From Collinsella aerofaciens (GTDB lineage: Bacteria; Actinomycetota; Coriobacteriia; Coriobacteriales; Coriobacteriaceae): a DNA stretch of 64,000 bases. The notes below the pieces were generated by a model, which worked only from the letters and a program-made list of their open reading frames with translations, had not been told where the DNA came from and did no database searches. A program made the position numbers and the translations under genes. Shown here piece by piece: positions 51,506 to 59,012 of the stretch. Numbering within the stretch: the stretch's first letter is position 1; each line of letters begins with the position of its first letter. Location: assembly GCF_902364355.1 (NCBI RefSeq), contig NZ_CABJDK010000002.1:62001-126000 (forward strand). The letters run 5' to 3'.

Positions 51506-51644
51506 GTAATTTGGGCCTTTGGTCGTGGGGGTTGCTGGTCCCGTTTTGGTCGTCGAGAGAGGGTGAATTAAAGCGCCTCATCTCGCTCCATGCTACAATC
51601 GCGGGCATGCCCCACAACCACATCTGCCTTCGAAGGGAGCCTAC

Positions 51645-52652
51645 GTGGCGAATGCCATCGATCAGCTCACGGACCGCGTGCTCGTGCTCGGCCGCCTTAC
51701 CATCGTCCGCCGCGCCATTACCGCCGTGGCGGTCACCATTTCCGCCGTTCTCCAGACATTTCTGATCCAGGCGTTCATTCAGCCCGCTGATCTGCTTCCG
51801 AGCGGTCTCACCGGCGTCGCGGTCCTGCTCGATCGCGTTACCTCGCTTGGCGGCGTTCACATCGACATCTCGCTCGGTATGCTCGCGCTCAACATCCCTG
51901 TGGCGCTCCTATGCTGGAGCGGCATTAGCAAGCGCTTCGTCATCTTCTCGATGATGCAGGTTGTGCTCTCATCGCTGTTTCTCAACATCTTTCACTTCGC
52001 TCCGTTTTTGGGCGACAAGATCATGCTCATCATTTTTGGCGGCGTGGTCTCGGGCCTGGGCGCTGCCATCGCGCTTAAGTCTGGCGCATCCACCGGCGGC
52101 ACCGACTTTATCGCGCTGTGGGTCTCCAACCACACGGGCAAGACCATCTGGGGCGTCATCTTTGGTTTCAACTGCTTTATCCTGGCGATCTTTGGTTTTA
52201 TGTTTGGCTGGGATAACGCAGCGTACTCCATCGTGTTCCAGTTTATTTCGACCAAGACCATCGACAGTTTCTATCATCGCTACGACCGCGTGACGCTGCA
52301 GATCACGACGCGCAAGGCAGACGAGGTCATGACCGCCTATGTTGACCATTTTCAGCATGGTATTAGCTGCGCCGAGGTCATCGGCGGATATAGCCGCGAA
52401 AAGATGTACCTGCTGAACACCGTTGTCTCGACCTACGAGAGCCAGGATATTATCAAGCTGGTGTGCGACATTGATCCCGGCGCCGTGATCAACGTGTTCC
52501 ACACGCTCAACTTTGTGGGCGGCTGGTGGGGCGGTCATGTCGACGAGCCCATGCCCACGGCCGTACCCGATCCCGACAAGCCCGCGCGCATGGCCAGCAG
52601 GCAGGCGCGCCTCAGCGAGCAGGACAGTTTGCAGCAGGACGACGGCAGGTAA
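51645..52652 (+). CDS. YitT-family membrane protein (DUF161/DUF2179)
   Basis: 335 residues. Five to six hydrophobic segments in the first ~200 residues (FLIQAFIQPADLLPSGLTGVAVLL, GVVSGLGAAIALKSGASTGGTDFIALW are family hallmarks), then a cytoplasmic DUF2179 domain (VTLQITTRKADEVMTAYVDHFQHGISCAEVIGGYSREKMYLL). Function of the family is not established; transport roles have been suggested. Start GTG 51645 with AAGGGAG; no ATG is better placed. The C-terminal ~40 residues are poorly conserved and hydrophilic. Confidence 0.9.
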   Translation: MANAIDQLTDRVLVLGRLTIVRRAITAVAVTISAVLQTFLIQAFIQPADLLPSGLTGVAVLLDRVTSLGGVHIDISLGMLALNIPVALLCWSGISKRFVIFSMMQVVLSSLFLNIFHFAPFLGDKIMLIIFGGVVSGLGAAIALKSGASTGGTDFIALWVSNHTGKTIWGVIFGFNCFILAIFGFMFGWDNAAYSIVFQFISTKTIDSFYHRYDRVTLQITTRKADEVMTAYVDHFQHGISCAEVIGGYSREKMYLLNTVVSTYESQDIIKLVCDIDPGAVINVFHTLNFVGGWWGGHVDEPMPTAVPDPDKPARMASRQARLSEQDSLQQDDGR

Positions 52653-52692
52653 GGATTTGCTGTATGCGGTGTATCGTTTTATCAAACTGAGG

Positions 52693-52721
52693 TATCATAA
52701 AACTAGACGTTATATACGTAT
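52693..52721 (+). promoter_or_regulatory. Promoter -10 and candidate auto-operator of the second GntR gene
   Basis: TATCAT (52693-52698) as -10, then GACGTTATATACGTA (52706-52720), a near-perfect palindrome of CGTTATA/TATACG half-sites matching those before the PTS operon. Confidence 0.5.
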
Positions 52722-52756
52722 TAGTACTTTCGATATTTCGATAAGAGTGATTAGAT

Positions 52757-53476
52757 ATGCCTGCGCCCAAAAATGCACCGCTTTACCAGCAGATTTACGA
52801 CGAAATCAAGGATGCGATCGAGAAAGGTGTTTATGCACCCAAGGAGCGTATTCCTTCCGAGCTTGAGCTAGCCGAGCAGTACGAGGTGAGCCGCATTACG
52901 GTGCGCCGCGCCGTCGAGGAGTTGTGCTCCGATGGCTACCTGGTTAAGCAGCAGGGCCGCGGCACCTTTGTTTCCACGCCGCACATCAATCGCCAGTTTC
53001 ACGCCTCGACGCTGCAGACGTTTACCGCGCTGTGTGCCGACAACGGCATGAAGGCGGGCGCACATGTGGTCGATCGCCAGATCGTTCCGGCGCGCCAAAA
53101 CGAGATGGAGTTCTTTGGCCTGCAGAAGGATGCGTTGCTGCTGCATATCAAGCGCGTGCGTACGGCCGACGGTGAGCCCATCTTTGAGGAGAACATCTTT
53201 GTGCCGTTTGACGCCTACCGTGAGCTGTTGACGGCCGATCTTGAGGACAAGTCGATTTTTGCCGAGGTCGAGCGTGTTGGCGGAACGCCGATTGTCTCGG
53301 TTGGCTACCGCACGGTCGAGGCCGTTCGCGCCAATGCCGAGCAGGCAGCAGAGCTGGGCATCGCCCCGCACGATCCGCTGCTCAATCTGCGCGCCGGCTT
53401 TACCGGCCCCAATGGCGAGCCGGTCCTGATGGGTAAGCAGTACTACGTGGGCAGCCGCTACGTCATGGTGATGTAA
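52757..53476 (+). CDS. GntR/HutC-family transcriptional regulator (second copy)
   Basis: 239 residues. Winged helix APLYQQIYDEIKDAIEKGVYAPKERIPSELELAEQYEVSRITVRRAVEELCSDGYLVKQQGRGTFV (about 4-75) and UTRA domain (about 90-238). The UTRA ligand is likely a phosphorylated sugar derivative. A near-palindrome just upstream (52706-52720) resembles sites ahead of the EamA gene and the mannose-type PTS operon, so this is the best candidate regulator of the PTS operon. It is followed by a hairpin and structured element copy B. Confidence 0.93.
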   Translation: MPAPKNAPLYQQIYDEIKDAIEKGVYAPKERIPSELELAEQYEVSRITVRRAVEELCSDGYLVKQQGRGTFVSTPHINRQFHASTLQTFTALCADNGMKAGAHVVDRQIVPARQNEMEFFGLQKDALLLHIKRVRTADGEPIFEENIFVPFDAYRELLTADLEDKSIFAEVERVGGTPIVSVGYRTVEAVRANAEQAAELGIAPHDPLLNLRAGFTGPNGEPVLMGKQYYVGSRYVMVM

Positions 53477-53550
53477 GTTACGCGGTTTTACCAAACCGCG
53501 TAACGGGCCGACGCTGCGCCCTTGGTTCCGCCGTTCTAACGAACGGCGGA
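53477..53550 (+). terminator. Two hairpins after the second GntR gene
   Basis: GTTACGCGGTTT (53477-53488) with AAACCGCGTAAC (53493-53504), then TCCGCCGTTC (53527-53536) with GAACGGCGGA (53541-53550). Both resemble the hairpin after the first SIS gene at 45084. Confidence 0.8.
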
Positions 53551-53554
53551 CCGG

Positions 53555-53670
53555 TCGACGCTGCAAACGCCCCTAAGCGGCAATCTGACGTTCAATCGTC
53601 GGTCGCGTACCGAAGTACGCTTCCCTCCTCTTTCACGTCACCTTGCTCGCTTAGGGGCGTTTTCGCTGAC
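53555..53670. ncRNA. Putative structured RNA/repeat element, copy B
   Basis: Same plan as copy A: TCGACGCTGC, outer stem AACGCCCCTAAGCG (53566-53579) with CGCTTAGGGGCGTT (53648-53661), CAATCTGACGTTCAAT (53581-53596), inner hairpin GCGTAC-CGAA-GTACGC (53605-53620), TTTCACGTCACCTTG, and final CGCTGAC. The outer and inner stems differ in sequence from copy A but keep the pairing. The outer stem is followed by TTTT, so it could also terminate transcription. Confidence 0.62.
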
Positions 53671-53690
53671 TCATGCTCAACCAGCGACGT

Positions 53691-53731
53691 TTCCACGCTC
53701 ATCCGGAAAGTGTCCAAAAATCCACGCTCGT
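53691..53731 (-). repeat. Two GAGCGTGGA units, 29 bp apart
   Basis: On the minus strand ACGAGCGTGGATTTTTGGAC begins at 53731 and ATGAGCGTGGAA at 53702. The 29-bp step equals that of the arrays at 59981 and 61382. Confidence 0.7.
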
Positions 53732-53827
53732 CCCTTCGGACCGCGTAGCCCGTGGCTGGCGGCAGCTCGGCGCTGGTCCGCGTGGCGGCGTATAATCGGC
53801 GGCAGATGATTCTGACGTTAGGAAACC

Positions 53828-55810
53828 ATGACCGATAGCATGCAGCAGATGGCGCTCGACACGCTCGGCGCCTATTTTGGCTACACCTCGTTTCGCCCGG
53901 GGCAGGACCGCATGGTCGATGCGATCCTTGCCGGCCGCGATGCACTCGGCGTTATGCCCACAGGTGCCGGCAAGTCCATTTGCTACCAGGTGCCTGCGCT
54001 CATGCTGCCCGGCATCACCTTTGTGGTGAGTCCGCTGCTGTCGCTTATGGAGGACCAGACCCGTGCGTTGCTCGCGGCGGGTGCGCGACCCAGTTATCTC
54101 AACTCCAGCCTTACGCCGGCTCAGCAAAATACCGTGCTCAAGCGGGCGCGCGAGGGTCGCTACCAGCTTATGTATGTGGCACCTGAGCGCCTGCTCGAGC
54201 CGCGTTTTCTGGCCTTTGCGCAGGAAGCTGCGGCCGAAGGCGGCATCGGCGTTCCGCTCGTGGCCATTGACGAGGCCCACTGCGTGAGCCAATGGGGTCA
54301 GGATTTCCGCCCCGCCTACCTGCAGATTCGCGAGTTTATCGATTCCCTGCCGCAGCGCCCCATCGTGGCGGCCTTTACCGCTACAGCGACTGAGCGCGTG
54401 CGTGCGGACATTCAGCAGATGCTCGGCCTCCAAAACCCGGCGACGGTGGTGACGGGCTTCGATCGCAAGAACCTCTACTTTGGCTGCGAGGAGATGGGCG
54501 ACAAGGCTAAGATCGCGTGGGTGCGCGACTATGTGATTGCGCATTCGAGCGAGAGCGGCATCGTGTATTGCTCGACCCGCAAGACCGTCGATGCGCTGGC
54601 AGGAGAGCTTACCGAGGCTCTGGGCCCCAGCGGCATTCGCGTTGGCCGCTACCATGCCGGCATGGGTAATGACGCCCGCCGCCAAAGCCAGCGCGCCTTT
54701 ATCGACGACGATATTCAGGTGATGGTTGCCACCAACGCCTTTGGCATGGGTATCGACAAGCCCAACGTGCGCTACGTCATCCATAACAACGTGCCCGAGA
54801 GCATCGAGGCCTACTATCAGGAGGCGGGCCGCGCCGGCCGCGATGGCGATCCGGCCAGCTGCCACCTGCTGTGGAACGGCAACGATTTTCGCATGCGCCG
54901 CTTTTTGATTGACCGCGGCGATGCGGCCGACGAGACGCTCGACGACGAGCAGCGCGCGTGGGCGCTCCAGAACCGATATCGTCTGCTCAGCCAGATGGAG
55001 GGCTACTGCAATACCACCGGCTGCCTGCGCGAATACATGCTGCGCTACTTTGGCGACGAGGCCGCGGCCGAGCATGCGGCAGCGGCTGGTGCGGGCAGCA
55101 CCGCCACGGACGAGGCCGAGGGCTGCGGCAACTGCAGCAACTGCCTTACGCAGTTCGAGGTCGAGGACGTCACCGATATGGCCCGCGCCACCGTGCGCTA
55201 TGTGGCCACGCGCCCCATGCGCTTTGGCAAGTCGCTCATCGCCGACGTGCTCCACGGCGGCAACACCGAGCGCATTCGCCAGATGCATCTGGACGAGGAT
55301 CGCGGCTATGGCGAGCTTTCGAGCGAATCGGTTGGGCGCATCAAGGATATCATCGGCCAGCTGTGCGGCCGCGGTTATTTGGCCACCTCGCAGGGGCAGT
55401 ACCCGGTTGTGGGCCTGGGTCCGCGTGCCGGCGAGGTCGAGGACGAGGCGTTCGCCTTTACCGTTAAGCGCCGCGCGTCCAAGCGCAAGACCTCGGCCCG
55501 CGCTCGCCGTGCGGTGGACCTGCTGCGCGAGGAGGCCGAGCTGGACCAGCGCCCGCGCGTGGGCGACGATGCCGAGCTGTTCGAGCGTCTGCGCGTCCTG
55601 CGCAAGGAAATCTCGACCGAGCTGGAGATGGCGCCGTACATGGTCTTCTCCGACAAGGCCCTGCGCGGTCTGTGCCGCCTGCGTCCACAGACGCGCGACG
55701 AGCTGATCCAGGTCAACGGCATCGGCGAGAAAAAGGCCGACGCCTTTGGCGAGCAGTTTATGGCGGCGATTGAAGAATTTGAGTCCGAGCATGCGCGGGA
55801 TGGAGCGTAA
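53828..55810 (+). CDS. recQ: ATP-dependent DNA helicase RecQ
   Basis: 660 residues. Helicase core: motif 0 YFGYTSFRPGQ, Walker A MPTGAGKS (K49), DEAH box IDEAHCVSQWGQDFRP (~150), and motif VI QEAGRAGRDG. RecQ-Ct zinc site: YCNTTGCLREYML and GCGNCSNC supply cysteines, then a winged helix. C-terminal HRDC domain (about 575-650: VFSDKALRGLCRLRPQTRDELIQVNGIGEKKADAFGEQF). 3'-5' helicase used in recombination and repair. ATG 53828; the upstream site is modest (GTTAGGAAA). Its stop is 2 nt before the next GntR start, so both are probably co-transcribed. Confidence 0.97.
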   Translation: MTDSMQQMALDTLGAYFGYTSFRPGQDRMVDAILAGRDALGVMPTGAGKSICYQVPALMLPGITFVVSPLLSLMEDQTRALLAAGARPSYLNSSLTPAQQNTVLKRAREGRYQLMYVAPERLLEPRFLAFAQEAAAEGGIGVPLVAIDEAHCVSQWGQDFRPAYLQIREFIDSLPQRPIVAAFTATATERVRADIQQMLGLQNPATVVTGFDRKNLYFGCEEMGDKAKIAWVRDYVIAHSSESGIVYCSTRKTVDALAGELTEALGPSGIRVGRYHAGMGNDARRQSQRAFIDDDIQVMVATNAFGMGIDKPNVRYVIHNNVPESIEAYYQEAGRAGRDGDPASCHLLWNGNDFRMRRFLIDRGDAADETLDDEQRAWALQNRYRLLSQMEGYCNTTGCLREYMLRYFGDEAAAEHAAAAGAGSTATDEAEGCGNCSNCLTQFEVEDVTDMARATVRYVATRPMRFGKSLIADVLHGGNTERIRQMHLDEDRGYGELSSESVGRIKDIIGQLCGRGYLATSQGQYPVVGLGPRAGEVEDEAFAFTVKRRASKRKTSARARRAVDLLREEAELDQRPRVGDDAELFERLRVLRKEISTELEMAPYMVFSDKALRGLCRLRPQTRDELIQVNGIGEKKADAFGEQFMAAIEEFESEHARDGA

Positions 55811-55812
55811 CG

Positions 55813-56577
55813 ATGGCAACCGATAACAAGACCGAACGTTCTGAGCGCGCCGAGGTTTCCGCCGTGCCTCTGTACCAGCAGGTTATGGACGACCTAAAGG
55901 GCGAGATCGCGCGCGGCGTGTACACAGCCGGCTCGTGCATTCCTTCCGAGATGGAGCTCGCGAAGTCCTACGGCGTGGGTCGCGTCACCGTGCGCCGCGC
56001 CATCGAGGAGCTGTCGCGTGCGGGCTATCTCAACCGCCAGCAGGGGAGGGGCACCTTTGTGTGCGCTCCCAAGCTCAAGCGCAAGATTCGCCAGAAGGGC
56101 GACGTTCAGAGCTTTTCCGAGGGTTGCGCCGCCAACGACATGGTGGCCGGAGCGCGCCTGGTGTCGCGCACGGTGGTTGCGGCGACGCGTGAGGATGCGG
56201 CGTTTTTTGGGGTGGAACCCGGCTGCGAGCTCATCGTGGTCGAGCGCGTGCGCACGGCAGATGGCGTGCCCGTCATGCTCGAGAACAACGCCTTTGTGCT
56301 GGCCGACCACCCGTATCTGCAAACGATGCGCGACGAGGACCTCACGGACAATTCCATCTTTGCGCTCGTTGCAGAGCATTCGGGCCGCGCGCCGCTCAAG
56401 TCCGATCCCTGCACCGTGGAGATTGCGCTTGCCGACGCTCAGGCAGCCCCGCTGCTGGAGGTACCGGTTGGTGAGCCGCTCTTCTATATGGAGGCGTACT
56501 TTACCGATGCGGACGAGCGGCCCTTGCTGCTCGGACGCCAAAAGATCGTGGGCTCGCGCTACGTCTTCGACATCTAA
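55813..56577 (+). CDS. GntR/HutC-family transcriptional regulator (third copy)
   Basis: 254 residues. Winged helix at about 15-90 (VPLYQQVMDDLKGEIARGVYTAGSCIPSEMELAKSYGVGRVTVRRAIEELSRAGYLNRQQGRGTFV) and UTRA domain (about 105-253). ATG 55813 immediately follows recQ (2 nt), suggesting read-through expression. 144 nt downstream begins the third SIS gene, with two copies of ATAGAACAAyATAGAAC between them; those are the likely operators. Confidence 0.92.
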   Translation: MATDNKTERSERAEVSAVPLYQQVMDDLKGEIARGVYTAGSCIPSEMELAKSYGVGRVTVRRAIEELSRAGYLNRQQGRGTFVCAPKLKRKIRQKGDVQSFSEGCAANDMVAGARLVSRTVVAATREDAAFFGVEPGCELIVVERVRTADGVPVMLENNAFVLADHPYLQTMRDEDLTDNSIFALVAEHSGRAPLKSDPCTVEIALADAQAAPLLEVPVGEPLFYMEAYFTDADERPLLLGRQKIVGSRYVFDI

Positions 56578-56586
56578 CGTCCACAG

Positions 56587-56668
56587 ATAGAACAACATAG
56601 AACAAGTTTGGCGAAATGGCTTCACGAGCGTCGTTGTGCGTGCTATAAATAGAACAATATAGAACGAC
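56587..56668. promoter_or_regulatory. Two candidate operators for the third GntR regulator
   Basis: ATAGAACAACATAGAACAAG (56587-56606) and ATAGAACAATATAGAACGAC (56649-56668), each a tandem pair of ATAGAAC boxes 9-10 bp apart. The second overlaps a TATAAAT (56645-56651) that could be a -10. Confidence 0.65.
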
Positions 56669-56721
56669 CGCAGGTACGAGCCATCGTCGTTCAAAACCGC
56701 CACAAAAGGAGGGGCATCACC

Positions 56722-57690
56722 ATGAACGCACACGATCTGATTCAGGAAATTATCGAGCGCAAGGGTAAGATCGAGAACGTCTTTTGGATCGCCTGCGGTG
56801 GTTCGATGATCGACCTGATGCCGGCTAACGAGCTGCTCAAGCGCGAGGCCACCACGTTTGCCTCGACGGTCTACACGGCACGCGAGTTTTGCCTGATGGC
56901 GCCCAAGAGCCTGGGGCCGAAGTCGCTCGTCGTCGCCTGCAGCCACAGCGGCAATACGCAGGAGGTTGTCGATGCCTGCGAGATGGCGCTGGCTGCCGGC
57001 GCCGAGGTCGTGACTATGACCGACTACGCGGGCTCCAAGATCGACAACGGCAAGTGGACCACCTGGGTCTATCCGTGGGGCAAGGGCGAGTCGCAGGCCG
57101 AGGTCCCGCAGGGCATTGGCGTGCTAATGGCTGCCGAGCTGCTCGACCAGCAGGAGGGCTACGAGGCGCTCGCCGACATCTACGCCGGCCTTAAGCAGAT
57201 GGACGCGCTGCTGCCCGCCGCCCGCGAGAAGGTCAACGCCGAGCTGGGCGATCACTTTGCCGAGCTCTGCCAGCAGCACAAGTTCTTCTATATCCTGGGA
57301 TCCGGCCCCAACTTTAGCCAGACCTATGCCATGGCCATCTGCTCGCTCATGGAGATGCAGTGGCAGCACTGCTGCTACATCCACTCCGGCGAGTACTTCC
57401 ACGGCCCGTTCGAGGCTACCGAGCCCGGCGTGTTCTACTTTGTGCAGCTCGGATCGGGCGAGTGTCGCCCCATGGAGGAGCGCGCGCTGGCGTTCCTCAA
57501 CACGCACACCGACACGATCATGGTGCTCGACGCACTCGAGTACGGCGTGGGCGACGTGCCTGCCAGCGTGCGTTCGTACCTGGAGCCAATCTTCTTCTAC
57601 GCGATGAGCTGCGAGCTGCGCGCAGCCCGCGGTAAGGCGTTCGACCACAGCCCCGAGATTCGTCGCTACATGGGCATCGAGCAGTACTAA
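56722..57690 (+). CDS. SIS-domain sugar-phosphate deglycase/isomerase, FrlB-like (third copy)
   Basis: 322 residues, two SIS domains. VFWIACGGSMIDLMPANELL opens the first; CSHSGNTQEVVDA is the phosphate loop; FFYILGSGPNFSQTYAMA opens the second; HSGEYFHGPFE is the catalytic-region motif; it ends RRYMGIEQY. Closest in motif to the second copy but with clearly diverged flanks, which suggests a different substrate within the fructosamine/glucosamine-amino acid family. RBS AAAGGAGGGG, ATG 56722. No PTS genes follow, so it would rely on the PTS at 46717 or another transporter. Confidence 0.88.
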   Translation: MNAHDLIQEIIERKGKIENVFWIACGGSMIDLMPANELLKREATTFASTVYTAREFCLMAPKSLGPKSLVVACSHSGNTQEVVDACEMALAAGAEVVTMTDYAGSKIDNGKWTTWVYPWGKGESQAEVPQGIGVLMAAELLDQQEGYEALADIYAGLKQMDALLPAAREKVNAELGDHFAELCQQHKFFYILGSGPNFSQTYAMAICSLMEMQWQHCCYIHSGEYFHGPFEATEPGVFYFVQLGSGECRPMEERALAFLNTHTDTIMVLDALEYGVGDVPASVRSYLEPIFFYAMSCELRAARGKAFDHSPEIRRYMGIEQY

Positions 57691-57743
57691 GTAACGGGAA
57701 AACCATTCACCTTCGATTCGCAAGGGCGCAGCGCGAGTCAAAA

Positions 57744-57781
57744 AAGCGGGCCGCGCCGGGGATTTCCGGCGCGGCCCGCTT
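57744..57781 (-). terminator. Terminator of the 2-hydroxyacid dehydrogenase gene
   Basis: AAGCGGGCCGCGCCGG (57744-57759) pairs perfectly with CCGGCGCGGCCCGCTT (57766-57781). On the minus strand the stem is followed by TTTT, so it mainly serves the gene at 57824. Confidence 0.92.
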
Positions 57782-57823
57782 GGTATCGCGCTTAGATTCG
57801 CGAGGTGTCGCGGCAACCGACGC

Positions 57824-58801
57824 TTACTTGGCGTCGTAGGCCTCGGCATCCCACCAGTCGAGCTGGGCGATGTTGTCGCGGATGTGCTGGCAGCTCTTGT
57901 GGAAGCCCTCGAGCTCGTGCTCGGAAAGGTCGAGCGTGTAGACCTCCTCGACGCCCTCGGCGCCGATCACGCACGGCAGGGAGGTGAAGATGCCCTCCTC
58001 GCCATACTGGCCGGTCATAAGCGTAGAGGCCGAAAGCACGGCGTGCTCGTTGTGCAGCACGGCGGCACAGACGCGCGCGGCGGAGTTGGCGACGGCGTAC
58101 TCGGTGCACTGCTTGCCCTGGTAGGTTACGTAGCCGCCCTTGCGTGCGAGCTCCTCGACCTCCATGTGGTCGAAGGCGTACTTGTCGGGATTCTCGGCCT
58201 GAAGCTCGTTAAGGCTCTTGCCGGCGATGGTCGCGGCCTTAAAGGCGGCAAGCTGGCTAAAGCCGTGCTCGCCAATCATGTAGGCGTCGATGGACTTGGG
58301 GCTCACGCCGACCTTCTTGGAGATCTCGGTGCGCAGGCGGGCCGAATCTAGGCCGCAGCCCGAGCCGATGATCTTCTTGGGATCGTAGCCGGTCAGGTGC
58401 CACAGCTCGGTGCACACGACGTCGCAGGGGTTGGAGATGCTCACGAAGATGCCGTCGAAGCCGGCGTCGACAATGCGCTTGGCAAAGGTGCGCGCGGCGT
58501 CGGTGGTAAAGAACAGCTCGCCGTCGCGGTTACCGGCGGCCAGCGCGACCTTGCCGGCGGCGTTGACGATGACGTCGCAGCAGGCCAGCTCCTCGTAGTG
58601 GTCGTAGCAGTTGACGATCTTGGTGTTGTACGGGACAAACGAAAGGGAGTCGCGCAGGTCCTGGACCTCGGACGTCACCTTGGCCTCGTTGATATCGCAC
58701 AGGTACAGCTCATCGGCAATGCCCTGCATGAGCAGGCTGTTGGCGACATGTGCTCCTACGTGGCCCTGGCCGACCACACCGATCTTACGCGTCTGGTACA
58801 T
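57824..58801 (-). CDS. L-2-hydroxyisocaproate/L-lactate dehydrogenase-type NAD oxidoreductase
   Basis: 325 residues of the LDH/MDH fold. NAD site GVVGQGHVGAHVA; SISNPCDVVCTELWHLTGYDPKKIIGSG with the conserved SNP.D; R in LDSARLR; catalytic histidine in MIGEHGFSQ. The substrate-loop region (NAAGKVALAAGNRDGELFFT) and EELARKGGYVTYQGK are closer to my recollection of Lactobacillus L-2-hydroxyisocaproate dehydrogenase than to standard L-LDH, so branched 2-oxo acids are plausible substrates. It would regenerate NAD+ by reducing a 2-oxo acid. Start: ATG 58801 behind GAAAGGAT; the frame extends 13 codons further without a site. Confidence 0.88.
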   Translation of the reverse strand: MYQTRKIGVVGQGHVGAHVANSLLMQGIADELYLCDINEAKVTSEVQDLRDSLSFVPYNTKIVNCYDHYEELACCDVIVNAAGKVALAAGNRDGELFFTTDAARTFAKRIVDAGFDGIFVSISNPCDVVCTELWHLTGYDPKKIIGSGCGLDSARLRTEISKKVGVSPKSIDAYMIGEHGFSQLAAFKAATIAGKSLNELQAENPDKYAFDHMEVEELARKGGYVTYQGKQCTEYAVANSAARVCAAVLHNEHAVLSASTLMTGQYGEEGIFTSLPCVIGAEGVEEVYTLDLSEHELEGFHKSCQHIRDNIAQLDWWDAEAYDAK

Positions 58802-59012
58802 ATATGTATCCTTTCGGCCGAGTTTTTCGCGTCGAACCATTGTAGCCTCCTGCTATCACTTTGCCAGACTAAAGCGCCATAGATTTTTGGGACATGCCGT
58901 AATCTCTACTTTTGGAGTGATTTGGGCCGCTGGCGGTGTCTCGGAGCGATGTACTCGCGCGGATGGGGCCGCTCGTTGTACCATAACTGCAACTGACTCG
59001 TAAGGAGCATCC

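Noticed and set aside
53477-53670. Repeated hairpins considered as a CRISPR array
   Set aside because: No regular repeat-spacer pattern; repeats are palindromic, few, and of differing sequence, and no cas genes are present in the window.
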